Of a DNA stretch of 64,000 nucleotides, positions 8,545 to 17,466 are shown piece after piece. The first letter of the stretch is position 1, and each line of letters begins with the position of its first letter. The notes below the pieces were generated by a model. It made no database searches. It was not told the DNA's origin and saw nothing but the letters and a program-made list of their open reading frames with translations. Made by a program: the position numbers and the translations under genes. The DNA comes from Litorimonas haliclonae (GTDB lineage Bacteria; Pseudomonadota; Alphaproteobacteria; Caulobacterales; Maricaulaceae): positions 1 to 64,000 of the forward strand of contig NZ_CBCSCO010000002.1 in the NCBI RefSeq assembly GCF_965138505.1. The letters are read 5' to 3'.

Positions 8545-9918
8545 TTAACTGCCATAGGTCGTATGCTCTATGGGTTTTATACTTCGATATATAGCATAAG
8601 CGGCCACAATCGCGCTGCCAACCACCACCATGATAAATGGAGACTTTGGCGGGAGCCTTAAAATGGCCAAACCAATAAGTCCAAAAGTTGATAAATTTAC
8701 AAATAAATTGAGCAGCACCGCGCCCGCGCTCATGAGACGCGCCCGATTAGCTGGGTCTGCTCGCCTCTGCGCCATTGCCTGCAAAGGCACGACAAACATT
8801 CCGTTAAATATGGAAGACAATACTAAACAGCTCAAAAATAGCGGGGTGTGCCGGTTCTCTAAAAACTCTTCAGCCGTACCCAACCCCTCTCCTGCAAATG
8901 TGGGACTTGGTAGAATGACTATGGCTCCAATAAAAATGACGACTCCAACGATGCCTAACGCCGACAGTCTGACGGCTTCCGGTCCCCAGATCGACCAATT
9001 TCCGAAAAGCATGACAAAGATAGATCCTACCATGATGGAAAGCGTTGAGAGGACGAGCATCATTATGAGAACACTCGCATTAAAATTCATAACGCTCGCC
9101 ACATAATCCGGAAATGTTGTGACAAAGACTGTCGATAATCCGTAAAACCACGCAATCCCTAGCATGGGGCGTAAAACGGCGGGCGCTTTGAAGGCCTTGC
9201 CAATAGCTGAAAAAGTGGCCGTTAGGGGTTCAAAATTGATTTTTAGATCAGGTATTGGAGCGGGCGCCTTAGGACAAAATTCGGACGCGACCCAGCCTAT
9301 GACAGCAACGCCGAGGAGAAATATACTTGCCAGTTTTGTCCCTGAAACATCAATGGCGTCCATTGTCCCGTTTAAGACGAGAAATGTTCCGCCTATCTGT
9401 CCAACAAGGACGACGACAAAAACAAAGCCGTTCAGCAAGGCGTTACCGCGAATGAGTTCTTTTGGGGTGAGCCATTGCGGCAGAACAGCATTCTTCGTCG
9501 GAGAGAAAAAACCCGACTGCGCGCCCATTAAACCCAAGGCGACGGCCAAAATGCGGATATCCACGAGCCAAAACCCCAGCGCCGCGATTAGCATAATCAC
9601 TATCTCCGCGCGCTTTACCCAGCGCAGCAAGATGCCGCGGTCAACTTTGTCTGCAATCTGTCCCGCAATCGCGCAAATGATTAAAAACGGCCCGGTAAAG
9701 ATGAGCCCCGCAACGGGCACACGTATTGCCGATGGCAGATCAGAAAGAAAAGCAATCCCGCCAAATGTAATCAGAGCGATGAGGGCGTTTTTCAGTGCAT
9801 TATCATTGAAGGTCGCCGTCTGCAGGAGAATGAAAAGCGGCGCAAATCGGCGTTTTATGATGAACCCAAACTTGCTCTCTTTTACGGCTTTAACGGGATC
9901 AGATGCGATATCAGTCAT
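8545..9918 (-). CDS. MFS transporter, LplT-like (putative lysophospholipid transporter)
   Basis: A 457-residue major facilitator protein with about twelve membrane segments. The N-terminal RRFAPLFILLQTATFNDNALKNA resembles LplT-type lysophospholipid flippases, which bring lysophospholipid inward for re-acylation. Its start overlaps the preceding acyltransferase gene by four bases (ATGA), so the two are translationally coupled. A transporter-acyltransferase pair recalls the lplT-aas arrangement, but no acyl-ACP synthetase domain is present here. The lipid role is inferred from this pairing and family similarity. It is the last gene of the TetR-led unit. Confidence 0.8.
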   Translation of the reverse strand: MTDIASDPVKAVKESKFGFIIKRRFAPLFILLQTATFNDNALKNALIALITFGGIAFLSDLPSAIRVPVAGLIFTGPFLIICAIAGQIADKVDRGILLRWVKRAEIVIMLIAALGFWLVDIRILAVALGLMGAQSGFFSPTKNAVLPQWLTPKELIRGNALLNGFVFVVVLVGQIGGTFLVLNGTMDAIDVSGTKLASIFLLGVAVIGWVASEFCPKAPAPIPDLKINFEPLTATFSAIGKAFKAPAVLRPMLGIAWFYGLSTVFVTTFPDYVASVMNFNASVLIMMLVLSTLSIMVGSIFVMLFGNWSIWGPEAVRLSALGIVGVVIFIGAIVILPSPTFAGEGLGTAEEFLENRHTPLFLSCLVLSSIFNGMFVVPLQAMAQRRADPANRARLMSAGAVLLNLFVNLSTFGLIGLAILRLPPKSPFIMVVVGSAIVAAYAIYRSIKPIEHTTYGS

Positions 9919-10718
9919 GCTGTCTTCTCTTCCGCTTCGCGCTTTTCCCGCTTGGCCTTGGCCACAGGGTTTTCACGTTCCTGACCTACATCGGCCGGGT
10001 TTAAGGCGCCTAAATTCTTGTAGTCGAGCAGCTCGTTTGATCGGGTCTCTATGCGGTCCTGCAACAGTACCATGAAAGCGTCCTTTTCCATGCCCGGAGC
10101 GATGGGCTCCATAAATTCGACTGTGGCAGAGCCGGGGTGTTTATGCCAGTCGGTTTGGTTCCAGCGTTGACCCAAATTACTTGCGACTGGGACGACTGGG
10201 CAGCTAAAGTCATTATAGAGATGCCAGACGCCTTTGCGGTAACGATGATGCGTCCCAATCTGGCTGAGGTGGCCTTCGGGAAAAATAAGAATTCGGCGAC
10301 CCTGGTCGCGTATCAGATCTGCTTGTTCATCCATTTCCTGACGGGCGTCGGATCCACCGCAGCTATCAATAACGATGGCGTTCATCTTGCGCAGAATGCG
10401 TTTCAGAAGGGGAATTTTTAAGAGCTGGTCGCCGGTAACAAAGGACAAGTCATTGATGACTGAAAAAATCACATGCCCGTCGCCATAGCTGAGATGTTTC
10501 GAGGCTAGAATGCAAACGCCATCAGGAACGCGGTCTCTGCCTTCCACATTGACAGTGATTCCGGCGAACACACGCATACCCCAGCGGATAACCCGGGTGT
10601 AGCGTTGCAGCGCCATCATCATCATTTTACGGCCTGGAAGCAACGAGAACAGGACGCACACAATCGCATAAATTCCTGTCATCGTGTAAAAGAATACGTT
10701 GAATAATAGAGAGCGCAT
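9915..10718 (-). CDS. 1-acyl-sn-glycerol-3-phosphate acyltransferase family protein (PlsC-like)
   Basis: A 267-residue membrane-bound acyltransferase of the PlsC/LPLAT family, transferring an acyl chain to a lysophospholipid or lysophosphatidate. An N-terminal hydrophobic segment (residues 7-28) is followed by the catalytic HX4D motif (H75-D80 in ASKHLSYGD) and a FPEGH box at 146-150, a variant of the usual FPEGTR. The C-terminus is highly charged. It sits between the TetR gene (3 nt upstream) and the LplT-like gene (overlapping), and the three form one transcription unit. The exact acceptor lipid is not evident. Confidence 0.85.
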   Translation of the reverse strand: MRSLLFNVFFYTMTGIYAIVCVLFSLLPGRKMMMMALQRYTRVIRWGMRVFAGITVNVEGRDRVPDGVCILASKHLSYGDGHVIFSVINDLSFVTGDQLLKIPLLKRILRKMNAIVIDSCGGSDARQEMDEQADLIRDQGRRILIFPEGHLSQIGTHHRYRKGVWHLYNDFSCPVVPVASNLGQRWNQTDWHKHPGSATVEFMEPIAPGMEKDAFMVLLQDRIETRSNELLDYKNLGALNPADVGQERENPVAKAKREKREAEEKTA

Positions 10719-10721
10719 TTC

Positions 10722-11315
10722 CTAATCCTCTAGTCCCAAAACAGACAGAACGCCGCGTGTTAACCGCCCTGCATGTGGAATTAAGGGGCCAGCTATCGCT
10801 CCCAGAATCTTAGTTTGGGCGGTTTGTAGAACAACTCCTAACGCCATAGCCGCCAACAGGTTCGCGTTTTCACTCGGAAGGTCGCCCCGTTTCATCGCTT
10901 TGTCCAAAAGGGACGCTGCGGCGCCCTGCGGGCTTTCTTCAGAGGATTCCGACAAATCGGAAAACCGATGAAGATGAAGGAGATGGTATTTGAAAAGAGG
11001 CCAATCCCCATCGGCGATATGACAATAATCTATAACTAAACGCCGGACTTTTTCCGCGATGGACATGTCTGAATTATCAATATCTGTGATCAGCTGGGTG
11101 AGACGGTTATGGATCGTCAGCATCAAAGCACGAGCCAAATCTTCCTTGCTTTTAAAATGGCGATATAAAAGTCCTTCGGAAACGTCAGCCTTTTCCGCGA
11201 TCCGTTTCGTCGACACCCCTTCGATTGTGGACTCGGAAAACAAGAATAGAGCCGCACGTTCGATTCGGCCCTTTCCGCTTTCAGAATCTGCAATGATCTG
11301 GGGGTAAATCTTCAT
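10722..11315 (-). CDS. TetR/AcrR family transcriptional regulator
   Basis: A 197-residue regulator with the TetR DNA-binding domain at residues about 16-62 (KGRIERAALFLFSESTIEGV, then DVSEGLLYRHFKSKEDLARA) and a helical ligand domain behind it. I chose the ATG at 11315 over an in-frame TTG seven codons upstream. It is the first gene of the regulator-acyltransferase-transporter unit. A palindromic operator lies about 40 nt upstream and a second copy lies near the divergent dehydrogenase promoter, so it probably represses both directions. An acyl-CoA or lipid ligand is a guess from the neighbours. Confidence 0.88.
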   Translation of the reverse strand: MKIYPQIIADSESGKGRIERAALFLFSESTIEGVSTKRIAEKADVSEGLLYRHFKSKEDLARALMLTIHNRLTQLITDIDNSDMSIAEKVRRLVIDYCHIADGDWPLFKYHLLHLHRFSDLSESSEESPQGAAASLLDKAMKRGDLPSENANLLAAMALGVVLQTAQTKILGAIAGPLIPHAGRLTRGVLSVLGLED

Positions 11316-11356
11316 AGGGGTTCTAATATCAGTCAAGCTACACCCAAATCATGGGT

Positions 11357-11375
11357 AAGTGAGCAATCACTTATA
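11357..11375. promoter_or_regulatory. TetR-type operator, copy 1
   Basis: The core AAGTGAgcaaTCACTT (11357-11372) is a perfect dyad of 6-bp arms. The whole 19-bp segment recurs as an exact reverse complement at 11420-11438. The form fits known TetR-family operators and it sits just upstream of the TetR gene. Confidence 0.8.
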
Positions 11376-11419
11376 AATCCTTATCCGCCCTGTTAATTCT
11401 TGTCAATGAATTTTAGACG

Positions 11420-11438
11420 TATAAGTGATTGCTCACTT
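11420..11438. promoter_or_regulatory. TetR-type operator, copy 2
   Basis: An exact 19-bp inverted copy of operator 1, with dyad core 11423-11438. The centres are 66 bp apart, about six helical turns, so both sites face the same side of the DNA. This copy is closer to the divergent dehydrogenase gene, about 145 bp from its ATG. Confidence 0.8.
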
Positions 11439-11582
11439 TTAAGTGGTCGGCCTGATACATATAAGAGCCTTTCATTCTGGTAGTGTATAAAATATGAAGG
11501 CCCCGTTATTTAACTTTACCCAAGACAGACCGCTCTCTTTTTCGAGGGTCAAACAGACTTAAACATTTTACAGGATAAGCTT

Positions 11583-12368
11583 ATGAAACTCTCTTCCGAT
11601 ATTTCAGCAATTGTTACGGGCGGCGCGTCCGGCCTTGGCGAAGCTACAGCACGCGGCCTAGCCGCAAAAGGCGTCAAAGTCGGCATATTCGATATGAATG
11701 AAGAGGACGGCCAAAGGGTCGCCAAAGAAATTGGCGGTGTATTTGCCAAAGTAAATGTAGCCGATAATGCGAGTGTTGATGCTGGTTTCAAAGCTATCCG
11801 GGAAGCTCATGGCCAAGAACGCATTATGGTCAATTGCGCTGGCATTGGCGGCGGCATTAAAACTGTGTCTCGTAAGCGCGATACGGGCGAGATCGTTCCA
11901 CATGATGTGGAAGCCTATATCCGCATTATCAATATCAACCTCATCGGGAGCTTTCTCTGCGCGTCCAAATCAGCTGCTGGTATGATGACACTTGATCCGA
12001 CAGAGCCTGACGGCGAACGCGGATTGGTTATAAATACAGCCTCCGTTGCCGCTCAAGATGGCCAAATAGGGCAGGTTGCCTATTCCAGCTCGAAGGGCGG
12101 GATCCTCGCGATGGCGTTGCCGATGGCGCGAGACCTGGCGCGTGAAGGCATTCGCGTGAACACAATCCTTCCGGGATTCTACGAAACGCCAATTTATGAG
12201 CAAATGAAACCAGAAGTGAAAGAGAGCTTAAAAGCCCATCTTCAGTTCCCGGTTCGTTTTGGTCAGCCGAAGGAATATGCTCAAGTTGTCGAGTTCATGT
12301 GTGAGCACAGCTATATCAATGCTGAATATATCCGCACGGACGCCGGCGCTCGAATGCCGCCGCGCTAA
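11583..12368 (+). CDS. SDR-family 3-hydroxyacyl-CoA dehydrogenase (HSD10-like)
   Basis: A 261-residue short-chain dehydrogenase. The NAD-binding TGGASGLG lies at residues 12-19, the catalytic Ser at 154 (NTASVAAQDG) and the YxxxK pair is Y167/K171 in YSSSK. The insertion around KTVSRKRDTGEIVPHDVEAY and the ASVAAQDGQIGQ block resemble type-2 3-hydroxyacyl-CoA dehydrogenases (HSD17B10 group), which act in fatty-acid or branched-chain acyl-CoA oxidation. AGGA lies upstream of the ATG. It is divergent from the TetR-acyltransferase-transporter unit and shares the operator region, which supports a lipid-metabolism role. Confidence 0.87.
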   Translation: MKLSSDISAIVTGGASGLGEATARGLAAKGVKVGIFDMNEEDGQRVAKEIGGVFAKVNVADNASVDAGFKAIREAHGQERIMVNCAGIGGGIKTVSRKRDTGEIVPHDVEAYIRIININLIGSFLCASKSAAGMMTLDPTEPDGERGLVINTASVAAQDGQIGQVAYSSSKGGILAMALPMARDLAREGIRVNTILPGFYETPIYEQMKPEVKESLKAHLQFPVRFGQPKEYAQVVEFMCEHSYINAEYIRTDAGARMPPR

Positions 12369-12446
12369 ACTAAACTTTCCGAACAAGTGGATAGTAAATA
12401 AGCCTTCCTCTTTCACCGGAGGGGGGCATGCCTTATAGCCAGCTGT

Positions 12447-13490
12447 ATGGCGAATTTGAATATCTTCGAAACTGACATTCCGTCCCTTCCGGTGATGGAA
12501 AACATAAACCAGCAACAATTTGATGAAGACATTCGACCGGCGGGAAAGCCGGTCATTCTTCGAGGCCTTGTTAAGAATTGGCCAGCCGTTCAATCCGGTC
12601 AGACATCGGCTCAGGCGATCGGAAACTATCTAAAACAAATGGATAATCAGAGGCCGGCCATGACGTTTGTTGGGCCGCCGGAGGTGGAAGGCCGATATTT
12701 TTATTCCCCTGATATGAGGGGATTTAATTTTGAAAAAAGACAAATTCCGCTTAGCGCGACAATAGCTAAACTCTTGAAGGAAAAGGACGCCGCGGATCCA
12801 ATAAGTATTTACGCCGGAGCGACGCCTGCTTCAGATTTATTGCCTGACTTCGGCAAATCAAACCCTATGCCGCTTTTGGGGAATGAAGTGCCGCCTCTCG
12901 TTTGGGTCGGAAACGCCGCCCGTATCGCCCCCCATTTCGATGCCTCGGAAAACATCGCCTGTTCTGTTGCAGGGAAGCGGACATTTCTGATATTTCCGCC
13001 TGATCAGGTTAGTAACCTCTATGTCGGGCCGCTAGAGCATAATATGGCCGGACAACCTGCCAGTATCGTAGACCCCAAAGCTATAGACATAAACAAATTC
13101 CCAAAATTCGAGACTGCAATGAAGGCGGCGCAAATCGCTGAGCTGGAGCCAGGAGATGCTGTCTACCTCCCTGCGCTCTGGTGGCATTATGTAGAGTCCT
13201 CTGGGCCGTTTAATGTGCTCGTCAATTACTGGTGGAATGGCGTTCAGAAAGGCCCGCCCATGGCCGCCCTTGCATTAACGATGCTAATTCTTCGGGAGCT
13301 CCCCCCTACAGAGCGGGCGGCATGGAAAGATATGTTCGATCATTATGTTTTCGGAAAGAACGCGCAGGACATTGCCGCCCATTTGCCTGAATATGCGCGG
13401 GGAGTCATCGGAAAAAGCACGCCGCAACGCGACGCTAAAATTAAAGGCTTTGTCGCGGGGCAGTTGCAGAAACTATTTTCAGGGAAATAA
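12447..13490 (+). CDS. cupin-like (JmjC/FIH-type) domain protein, putative Fe(II)/2-oxoglutarate oxygenase
   Basis: A 347-residue protein of the cupin-like 'cupin_8' group related to FIH hydroxylases. The double-stranded beta-helix is at about 150-260. The likely iron ligands are H163 and D165 (APHFDASENIAC) and H247 (LPALWWHYVES). The N-terminal IRPAGKPVILRGLVKNWPAV block is characteristic of the group. Known relatives hydroxylate protein or small-molecule substrates; the substrate here is unknown. It follows the dehydrogenase gene by 78 nt on the same strand. A GGAGG stretch lies 22 nt upstream, too far to be ideal, but no in-frame start is nearer to it. Confidence 0.78.
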   Translation: MANLNIFETDIPSLPVMENINQQQFDEDIRPAGKPVILRGLVKNWPAVQSGQTSAQAIGNYLKQMDNQRPAMTFVGPPEVEGRYFYSPDMRGFNFEKRQIPLSATIAKLLKEKDAADPISIYAGATPASDLLPDFGKSNPMPLLGNEVPPLVWVGNAARIAPHFDASENIACSVAGKRTFLIFPPDQVSNLYVGPLEHNMAGQPASIVDPKAIDINKFPKFETAMKAAQIAELEPGDAVYLPALWWHYVESSGPFNVLVNYWWNGVQKGPPMAALALTMLILRELPPTERAAWKDMFDHYVFGKNAQDIAAHLPEYARGVIGKSTPQRDAKIKGFVAGQLQKLFSGK

Positions 13491-13496
13491 TCCTAT

Positions 13497-15299
13497 CTAA
13501 TTATCAAATAGCTCGGCGAGCTTTTCTGTCATCGCGCCGCCCAATTGTTCAACATCCATAATTGTCACGGCGCGTTTATACCAACGCGTCACGTCATGAC
13601 CGATACCGATAGCGACAAGTTCAACTTCGGATCGGTTTTCAATCATATCGATCATCATGCGCAAATGATTTTCCAGAAGGCCGGACTTATTTTGACTTTG
13701 CGTGGCGTCATCGACGGGCGCTCCGTCTGAAATCACCATCATAATCCGGCGCTGTTCAGGCCTGGCCATTAGCCGTTTATAGGCCCATTCCAGCGCTTCG
13801 CCGTCAATGTTTTCCTTTAGCAGACCTTCGCGCATCATCAGACCGAGATTTCGTTTGGCCCGGCGCCACGGCATATCCGCGCTTTTATAAACAATATGAC
13901 GAAGGTCGTTTAGACGTCCGGGTTTCTCAGGCTTGCCATCAGCGAGCCAATCCTGAAACGATTTTCCGCCCTTCCACGCCCGGGTCGTAAAGCCAAGAAT
14001 TTCAGCCTTTACGCCGCAGCGCTCCAGGGTTCGTGCCATAATATCGGCGGTCACGGCGGCAACCATGATAGGCCGTCCGCGCATGGAGCCTGAATTATCG
14101 ATCAAAATAGTTACGACCGTATCGCGGAAATCGGTTTCTTTTTCCTCTTTAAAGGTCAGCGCGCTCATCGGGTCAATAATAACCCGTGTCAGACGCGCTG
14201 TGTCCAAGACGCCTTCTTCGAGATCGAACGTCCAGGAACGCTGTTGCTGCGCCAGTAAGCGGCGTTGCAGGCGGTTGGCTAGCCGAGAAATCGCACCCGA
14301 AAGCCCCTGCATGTGACCATCAAGATAACCGCGAAGACGCTCTAATTCTTCGGGCGGACAAAGATCTTCGGCTTTGATTATTTCGTCATGGCTTGTGGAG
14401 TAGACCGTATAAGGCGGCGTCGCATTCGACATATTTGGTCGTTGCGGAGAATTTTCTGCGTCTTGCTCGGCGTCGTCAGGCTCGCCGTCGATATTTTCGG
14501 CGTCAACCATATCCTGCGCCTCAGCGGATTCATCTTCCAGCGCGTCGGCGTCGGACACTTCTGTTTGGCCGGGCTCATCCTCAGACGGGCTATCCTCTGG
14601 CTGCTCTGGGGACTCATCTTCGTTCTCAGAGTTTTCTTCCTGATCGTCTTCGTCTTCTTCCGGGTTGGCGCGGTCATCATTTAATTGAAAATCGGCAATC
14701 AGATCATTTACGGATTTTCCATAGGCTTCCTGATCGCCCATCAGGCCCCGCAGCCGCTCCATATAATCGCCAGCGGTTTGTTCAATTTCCTCCCGCCACG
14801 CATCCATAATCCCGTCGGTTGATTTGGGGAGTTTCCGCCCTGTCAGAACTTCGCGGGCATAGAGGCCAACAGCTTCGGCAAAACTTGTGTCGTCTTTGGC
14901 AATGTCAATTTTGTCAAAGCCTTTTCGTTTGGCCCGGTCAGACAAGGCGGCTTGGAGGTTGTCGCCTAAGCCAGAGAGGTGCTGGGTTCCGACCGCCTCT
15001 ATCCGTGCTTGTTCCATGGCCTCGAACACCATTCTGGCCGGACCACTCTCGGGCTGATTTTTACGGTTGGTATCCTTATCGTGAAGGGCCATTCGTAAGG
15101 CCAGACCATCAGCTTCGCCTCGCGCCTTAGCGACGGCAAATGGCTTAGGCTTAGGAGGCAAACTCGGGAGCATGACCTGATCCCGAGCAACCCCAGCCAC
15201 ATCTCCCCCGTAAGAAACCTCTAATTCCGGTTCTCCGGAAAGGGCTTTAGTCGCGGCGGCCAACGAACGTTTGAAATTGTCGAGGGGAGAGGAGGTCAT
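13497..15299 (-). CDS. cobT: cobaltochelatase subunit CobT-like protein
   Basis: A 600-residue protein in the CobT family, which with the AAA+ partner CobS and the large subunit CobN inserts cobalt into hydrogenobyrinate diamide. A strongly acidic low-complexity linker fills residues 207-288. The C-terminal von Willebrand A domain holds the MIDAS motif DNSGS at 401-405 and, downstream, the MMVISDGAPVDD strand. It lies 30 nt after a small membrane-protein gene and about 355 nt after cobS on the same strand. No cobN or corrin-ring genes are visible here, so the target metal reaction is uncertain. Confidence 0.9.
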   Translation of the reverse strand: MTSSPLDNFKRSLAAATKALSGEPELEVSYGGDVAGVARDQVMLPSLPPKPKPFAVAKARGEADGLALRMALHDKDTNRKNQPESGPARMVFEAMEQARIEAVGTQHLSGLGDNLQAALSDRAKRKGFDKIDIAKDDTSFAEAVGLYAREVLTGRKLPKSTDGIMDAWREEIEQTAGDYMERLRGLMGDQEAYGKSVNDLIADFQLNDDRANPEEDEDDQEENSENEDESPEQPEDSPSEDEPGQTEVSDADALEDESAEAQDMVDAENIDGEPDDAEQDAENSPQRPNMSNATPPYTVYSTSHDEIIKAEDLCPPEELERLRGYLDGHMQGLSGAISRLANRLQRRLLAQQQRSWTFDLEEGVLDTARLTRVIIDPMSALTFKEEKETDFRDTVVTILIDNSGSMRGRPIMVAAVTADIMARTLERCGVKAEILGFTTRAWKGGKSFQDWLADGKPEKPGRLNDLRHIVYKSADMPWRRAKRNLGLMMREGLLKENIDGEALEWAYKRLMARPEQRRIMMVISDGAPVDDATQSQNKSGLLENHLRMMIDMIENRSEVELVAIGIGHDVTRWYKRAVTIMDVEQLGGAMTEKLAELFDN

Positions 15300-15329
15300 G
15301 TTTTCTATTTGGTGTCCATAAGTCCTAAA

Positions 15330-15620
15330 TTAAATGATAAACCCTTCGGAGGCCGCTTTTTGGATCACCGGAAGCTGCTTACCGTTAAATTTTTCCTGCG
15401 AGTAATCCGACGCTAATCGGGTTAGATGTTTGTCCTCATGCGGATCACTTCCTGACGTCAGAACATTGTGCGCCAGACGATTGGCTTCTTCAGGAGATTT
15501 TCCTTCATTTAGGCACGACAGATAATAGAATGATTGAACAAAATTTTTACCGCGTTTTGTGTTAGCTCGGAAAATAACCCACGCCACAAATACAAAAAAC
15601 AAAATCACGGCGAAAATCAT
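15330..15620 (-). CDS. hypothetical small membrane-anchored protein between cobS and cobT
   Basis: A 96-residue protein with one N-terminal membrane helix (residues 2-18) followed by a basic RANTKRGKNF stretch and a soluble helical tail. The tail contains LNEGKSPEEANRLAHNVL, a pattern suggesting an amphipathic helix pair. I do not recognise a family. It is closely packed (35 nt after cobS, 30 nt before cobT), so it is almost certainly co-transcribed with them. Confidence 0.7.
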   Translation of the reverse strand: MIFAVILFFVFVAWVIFRANTKRGKNFVQSFYYLSCLNEGKSPEEANRLAHNVLTSGSDPHEDKHLTRLASDYSQEKFNGKQLPVIQKAASEGFII

Positions 15621-15655
15621 TATAAATCACCCTGTGCCGCTTGCCGGGCCTGTTT

Positions 15656-16648
15656 CTACGCCACCATCACCGTTGCGGCGCTTTCAGGGAGATCTTTCCC
15701 AAAGGCCCGTTGGTAAAATTCGGAAATGATCGGCCGCTCCAGTTCATCGCACTTATTCAGGAACGTGAGCCGGAAAGCCTGCGCGATATCACCGTCAAAA
15801 ATGCGGGCATTTTCTGCCCAATTCATGACAGTCCTAGGAGACATTACCGTTGAAATGTCTCCGGCGATAAAACTGTTCCGAGTCATATCCGCGACGCGGA
15901 CCATGGAAGCGATCAGGTCGCGTCCTTCGGCATTGTCGTAAGTCGGAGACTTAGCGAGAACAATCGCTTCCTCTTCATCATGTTCGAGATAGTTTAGCTG
16001 GCAAACAATTGACCATCGGTCCATCTGACCTTGGTTGATTTGTTGGGTGCCGTGATAGAGACCTGACGTATCACCAAGTCCAACCGTGTTCGTTGTCGCA
16101 AAGATACGAAACGCATTATGCGGGGTGATAACCCGGTTCTGATCCAGCAATGTCAAACGGCCTTGGGCTTCCAAAACCCGTTGGATCACAAACATAACAT
16201 CGGGACGGCCAGCGTCATATTCGTCAAAAACAAGGGCGACCGGGTTCTGAAGTGCCCAAGGCAGAAGCCCTTCGCGGAATTCCGTAATCTGCTTGCCATC
16301 TTTCAGGACAATGGCGTCTTTACCGATCAAATCGATACGAGAGACATGAGAGTCGAGGTTAATTCGAACCATTGGCCAGTTAAGGCGCGCGGCGACTTGT
16401 TCGATGTGAGTTGATTTGCCTGTCCCGTGATACCCTTGGACCATGACGCGGCGGTCATGGGCAAAGCCAGCTAGAATGGCCTGCGTTGTCCGATCGTCAA
16501 ATCGATAGGCGTCATCGACCACCGGAACATATTCGGACGGTTTCGAGAAAGCAGGCACTTCCATGTCAAAATCAACATTGAAAACTTCGCGCGCCGAGAC
16601 CGTTGTGTCAGGCTGAAAAATCGGGAATTTATCGTCTGTATCAGTCAT
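15656..16648 (-). CDS. cobS: cobaltochelatase subunit CobS (AAA+ ATPase)
   Basis: A 330-residue MoxR-like AAA+ ATPase, the normal CobS length. The Walker A is GYHGTGKST at 72-80 and the Walker B LVFDEYDAG around 139-147. The N-terminal REVFNVDFDMEVPAF block is typical of alphaproteobacterial CobS. It forms a ring with CobT that drives the CobN chelatase. It lies in the conserved order dnaJ-like, cobS, cobT, with the 160-nt gap before it likely holding a promoter. Confidence 0.93.
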   Translation of the reverse strand: MTDTDDKFPIFQPDTTVSAREVFNVDFDMEVPAFSKPSEYVPVVDDAYRFDDRTTQAILAGFAHDRRVMVQGYHGTGKSTHIEQVAARLNWPMVRINLDSHVSRIDLIGKDAIVLKDGKQITEFREGLLPWALQNPVALVFDEYDAGRPDVMFVIQRVLEAQGRLTLLDQNRVITPHNAFRIFATTNTVGLGDTSGLYHGTQQINQGQMDRWSIVCQLNYLEHDEEEAIVLAKSPTYDNAEGRDLIASMVRVADMTRNSFIAGDISTVMSPRTVMNWAENARIFDGDIAQAFRLTFLNKCDELERPIISEFYQRAFGKDLPESAATVMVA

Positions 16649-16808
16649 TCTTCTCTACTTAGTCCTATTTGTCTTTCATCTTGTGTTTCAGTGGGGAAAC
16701 GCAAGGGATATAGCGCCGAAATTGACGAATGTTCTTTTCCACCTCATGGACTTTGCGCTGGAAAACAAGGCTCGAGTCCTAATTAAAGGCATACATAATT
16801 TTCTAGTT

Positions 16809-17426
16809 CTATCCCAAATCTGTCGTCTTGAGCACTTTATACGCCTTCACCACGCGCGAAAAACTCTCTTCGGTGTTACGCGCGCCTTGGTTGGCGTCGG
16901 GATGGAGTTGCTTAACCAGCTGAGTGTAGCGTTTGCGGACGGCCTCTTTGGTCGCGCTTTCATCCATGCCCAGATCATTTAAAGCTTTGAGCTGCATTTT
17001 CGACAAGCGGCGACGCGGCGCTTCGGTTTGATCCGCAATTCCGCCGGCGCCAAATATCGAATAGCCTTCCGATGTCGCCGAGGTAGATCCCGCCTTGCGT
17101 TTCTTTTGCGCGGACGCCCGCTCGCCGGTATTTTTTTGAACGTCCCATGTCGGTCTGTGCCCGTGCCGGGCCCCGACCTGCCATTCGGCAATGTCTGAAT
17201 CTGTCATGCCCGAGAAGAAATTCCAGTTCTTGTTGTATTCGCGGGCGTGCTTTTGACAGAAATTGAAATAGTCCCGAAGACGGTCTGGGCTTTTAGGAGC
17301 TTTGCAGCCGCCTTTGGAGACGCATCCCGCCCAATCGCATTCCTGCTGATCCGGTTTTGGCTTTTTCTTCGTGCGGGCGACACGAATATCGATGCCTTTG
17401 GGTTTATATTCGGAGTTATCGGGCAT
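16809..17426 (-). CDS. J-domain (DnaJ-like) protein with an N-terminal cysteine cluster
   Basis: A 205-residue protein with a C-terminal J domain (about 145-203) that contains the HPD tripeptide at 175-177 needed to stimulate Hsp70. The N-terminal part is basic and carries four cysteines (C30, C35, C41, C57) with nearby histidines, a plausible zinc site. There is no G/F region or standard DnaJ zinc finger, so this is a specialised co-chaperone rather than DnaJ itself. It is divergent from bolA by 40 nt and upstream of cobS, a common alphaproteobacterial neighbourhood. Confidence 0.85.
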   Translation of the reverse strand: MPDNSEYKPKGIDIRVARTKKKPKPDQQECDWAGCVSKGGCKAPKSPDRLRDYFNFCQKHAREYNKNWNFFSGMTDSDIAEWQVGARHGHRPTWDVQKNTGERASAQKKRKAGSTSATSEGYSIFGAGGIADQTEAPRRRLSKMQLKALNDLGMDESATKEAVRKRYTQLVKQLHPDANQGARNTEESFSRVVKAYKVLKTTDLG

Positions 17427-17466
17427 ATATCTACTACGTATTCAGATAATTTAAGGACTGCACAAA

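Noticed and set aside
9164..10075. A 303-residue plus-strand open frame opposite the MFS transporter
   Set aside because: It is the antisense of a well-supported membrane transporter and acyltransferase and has no recognisable features.
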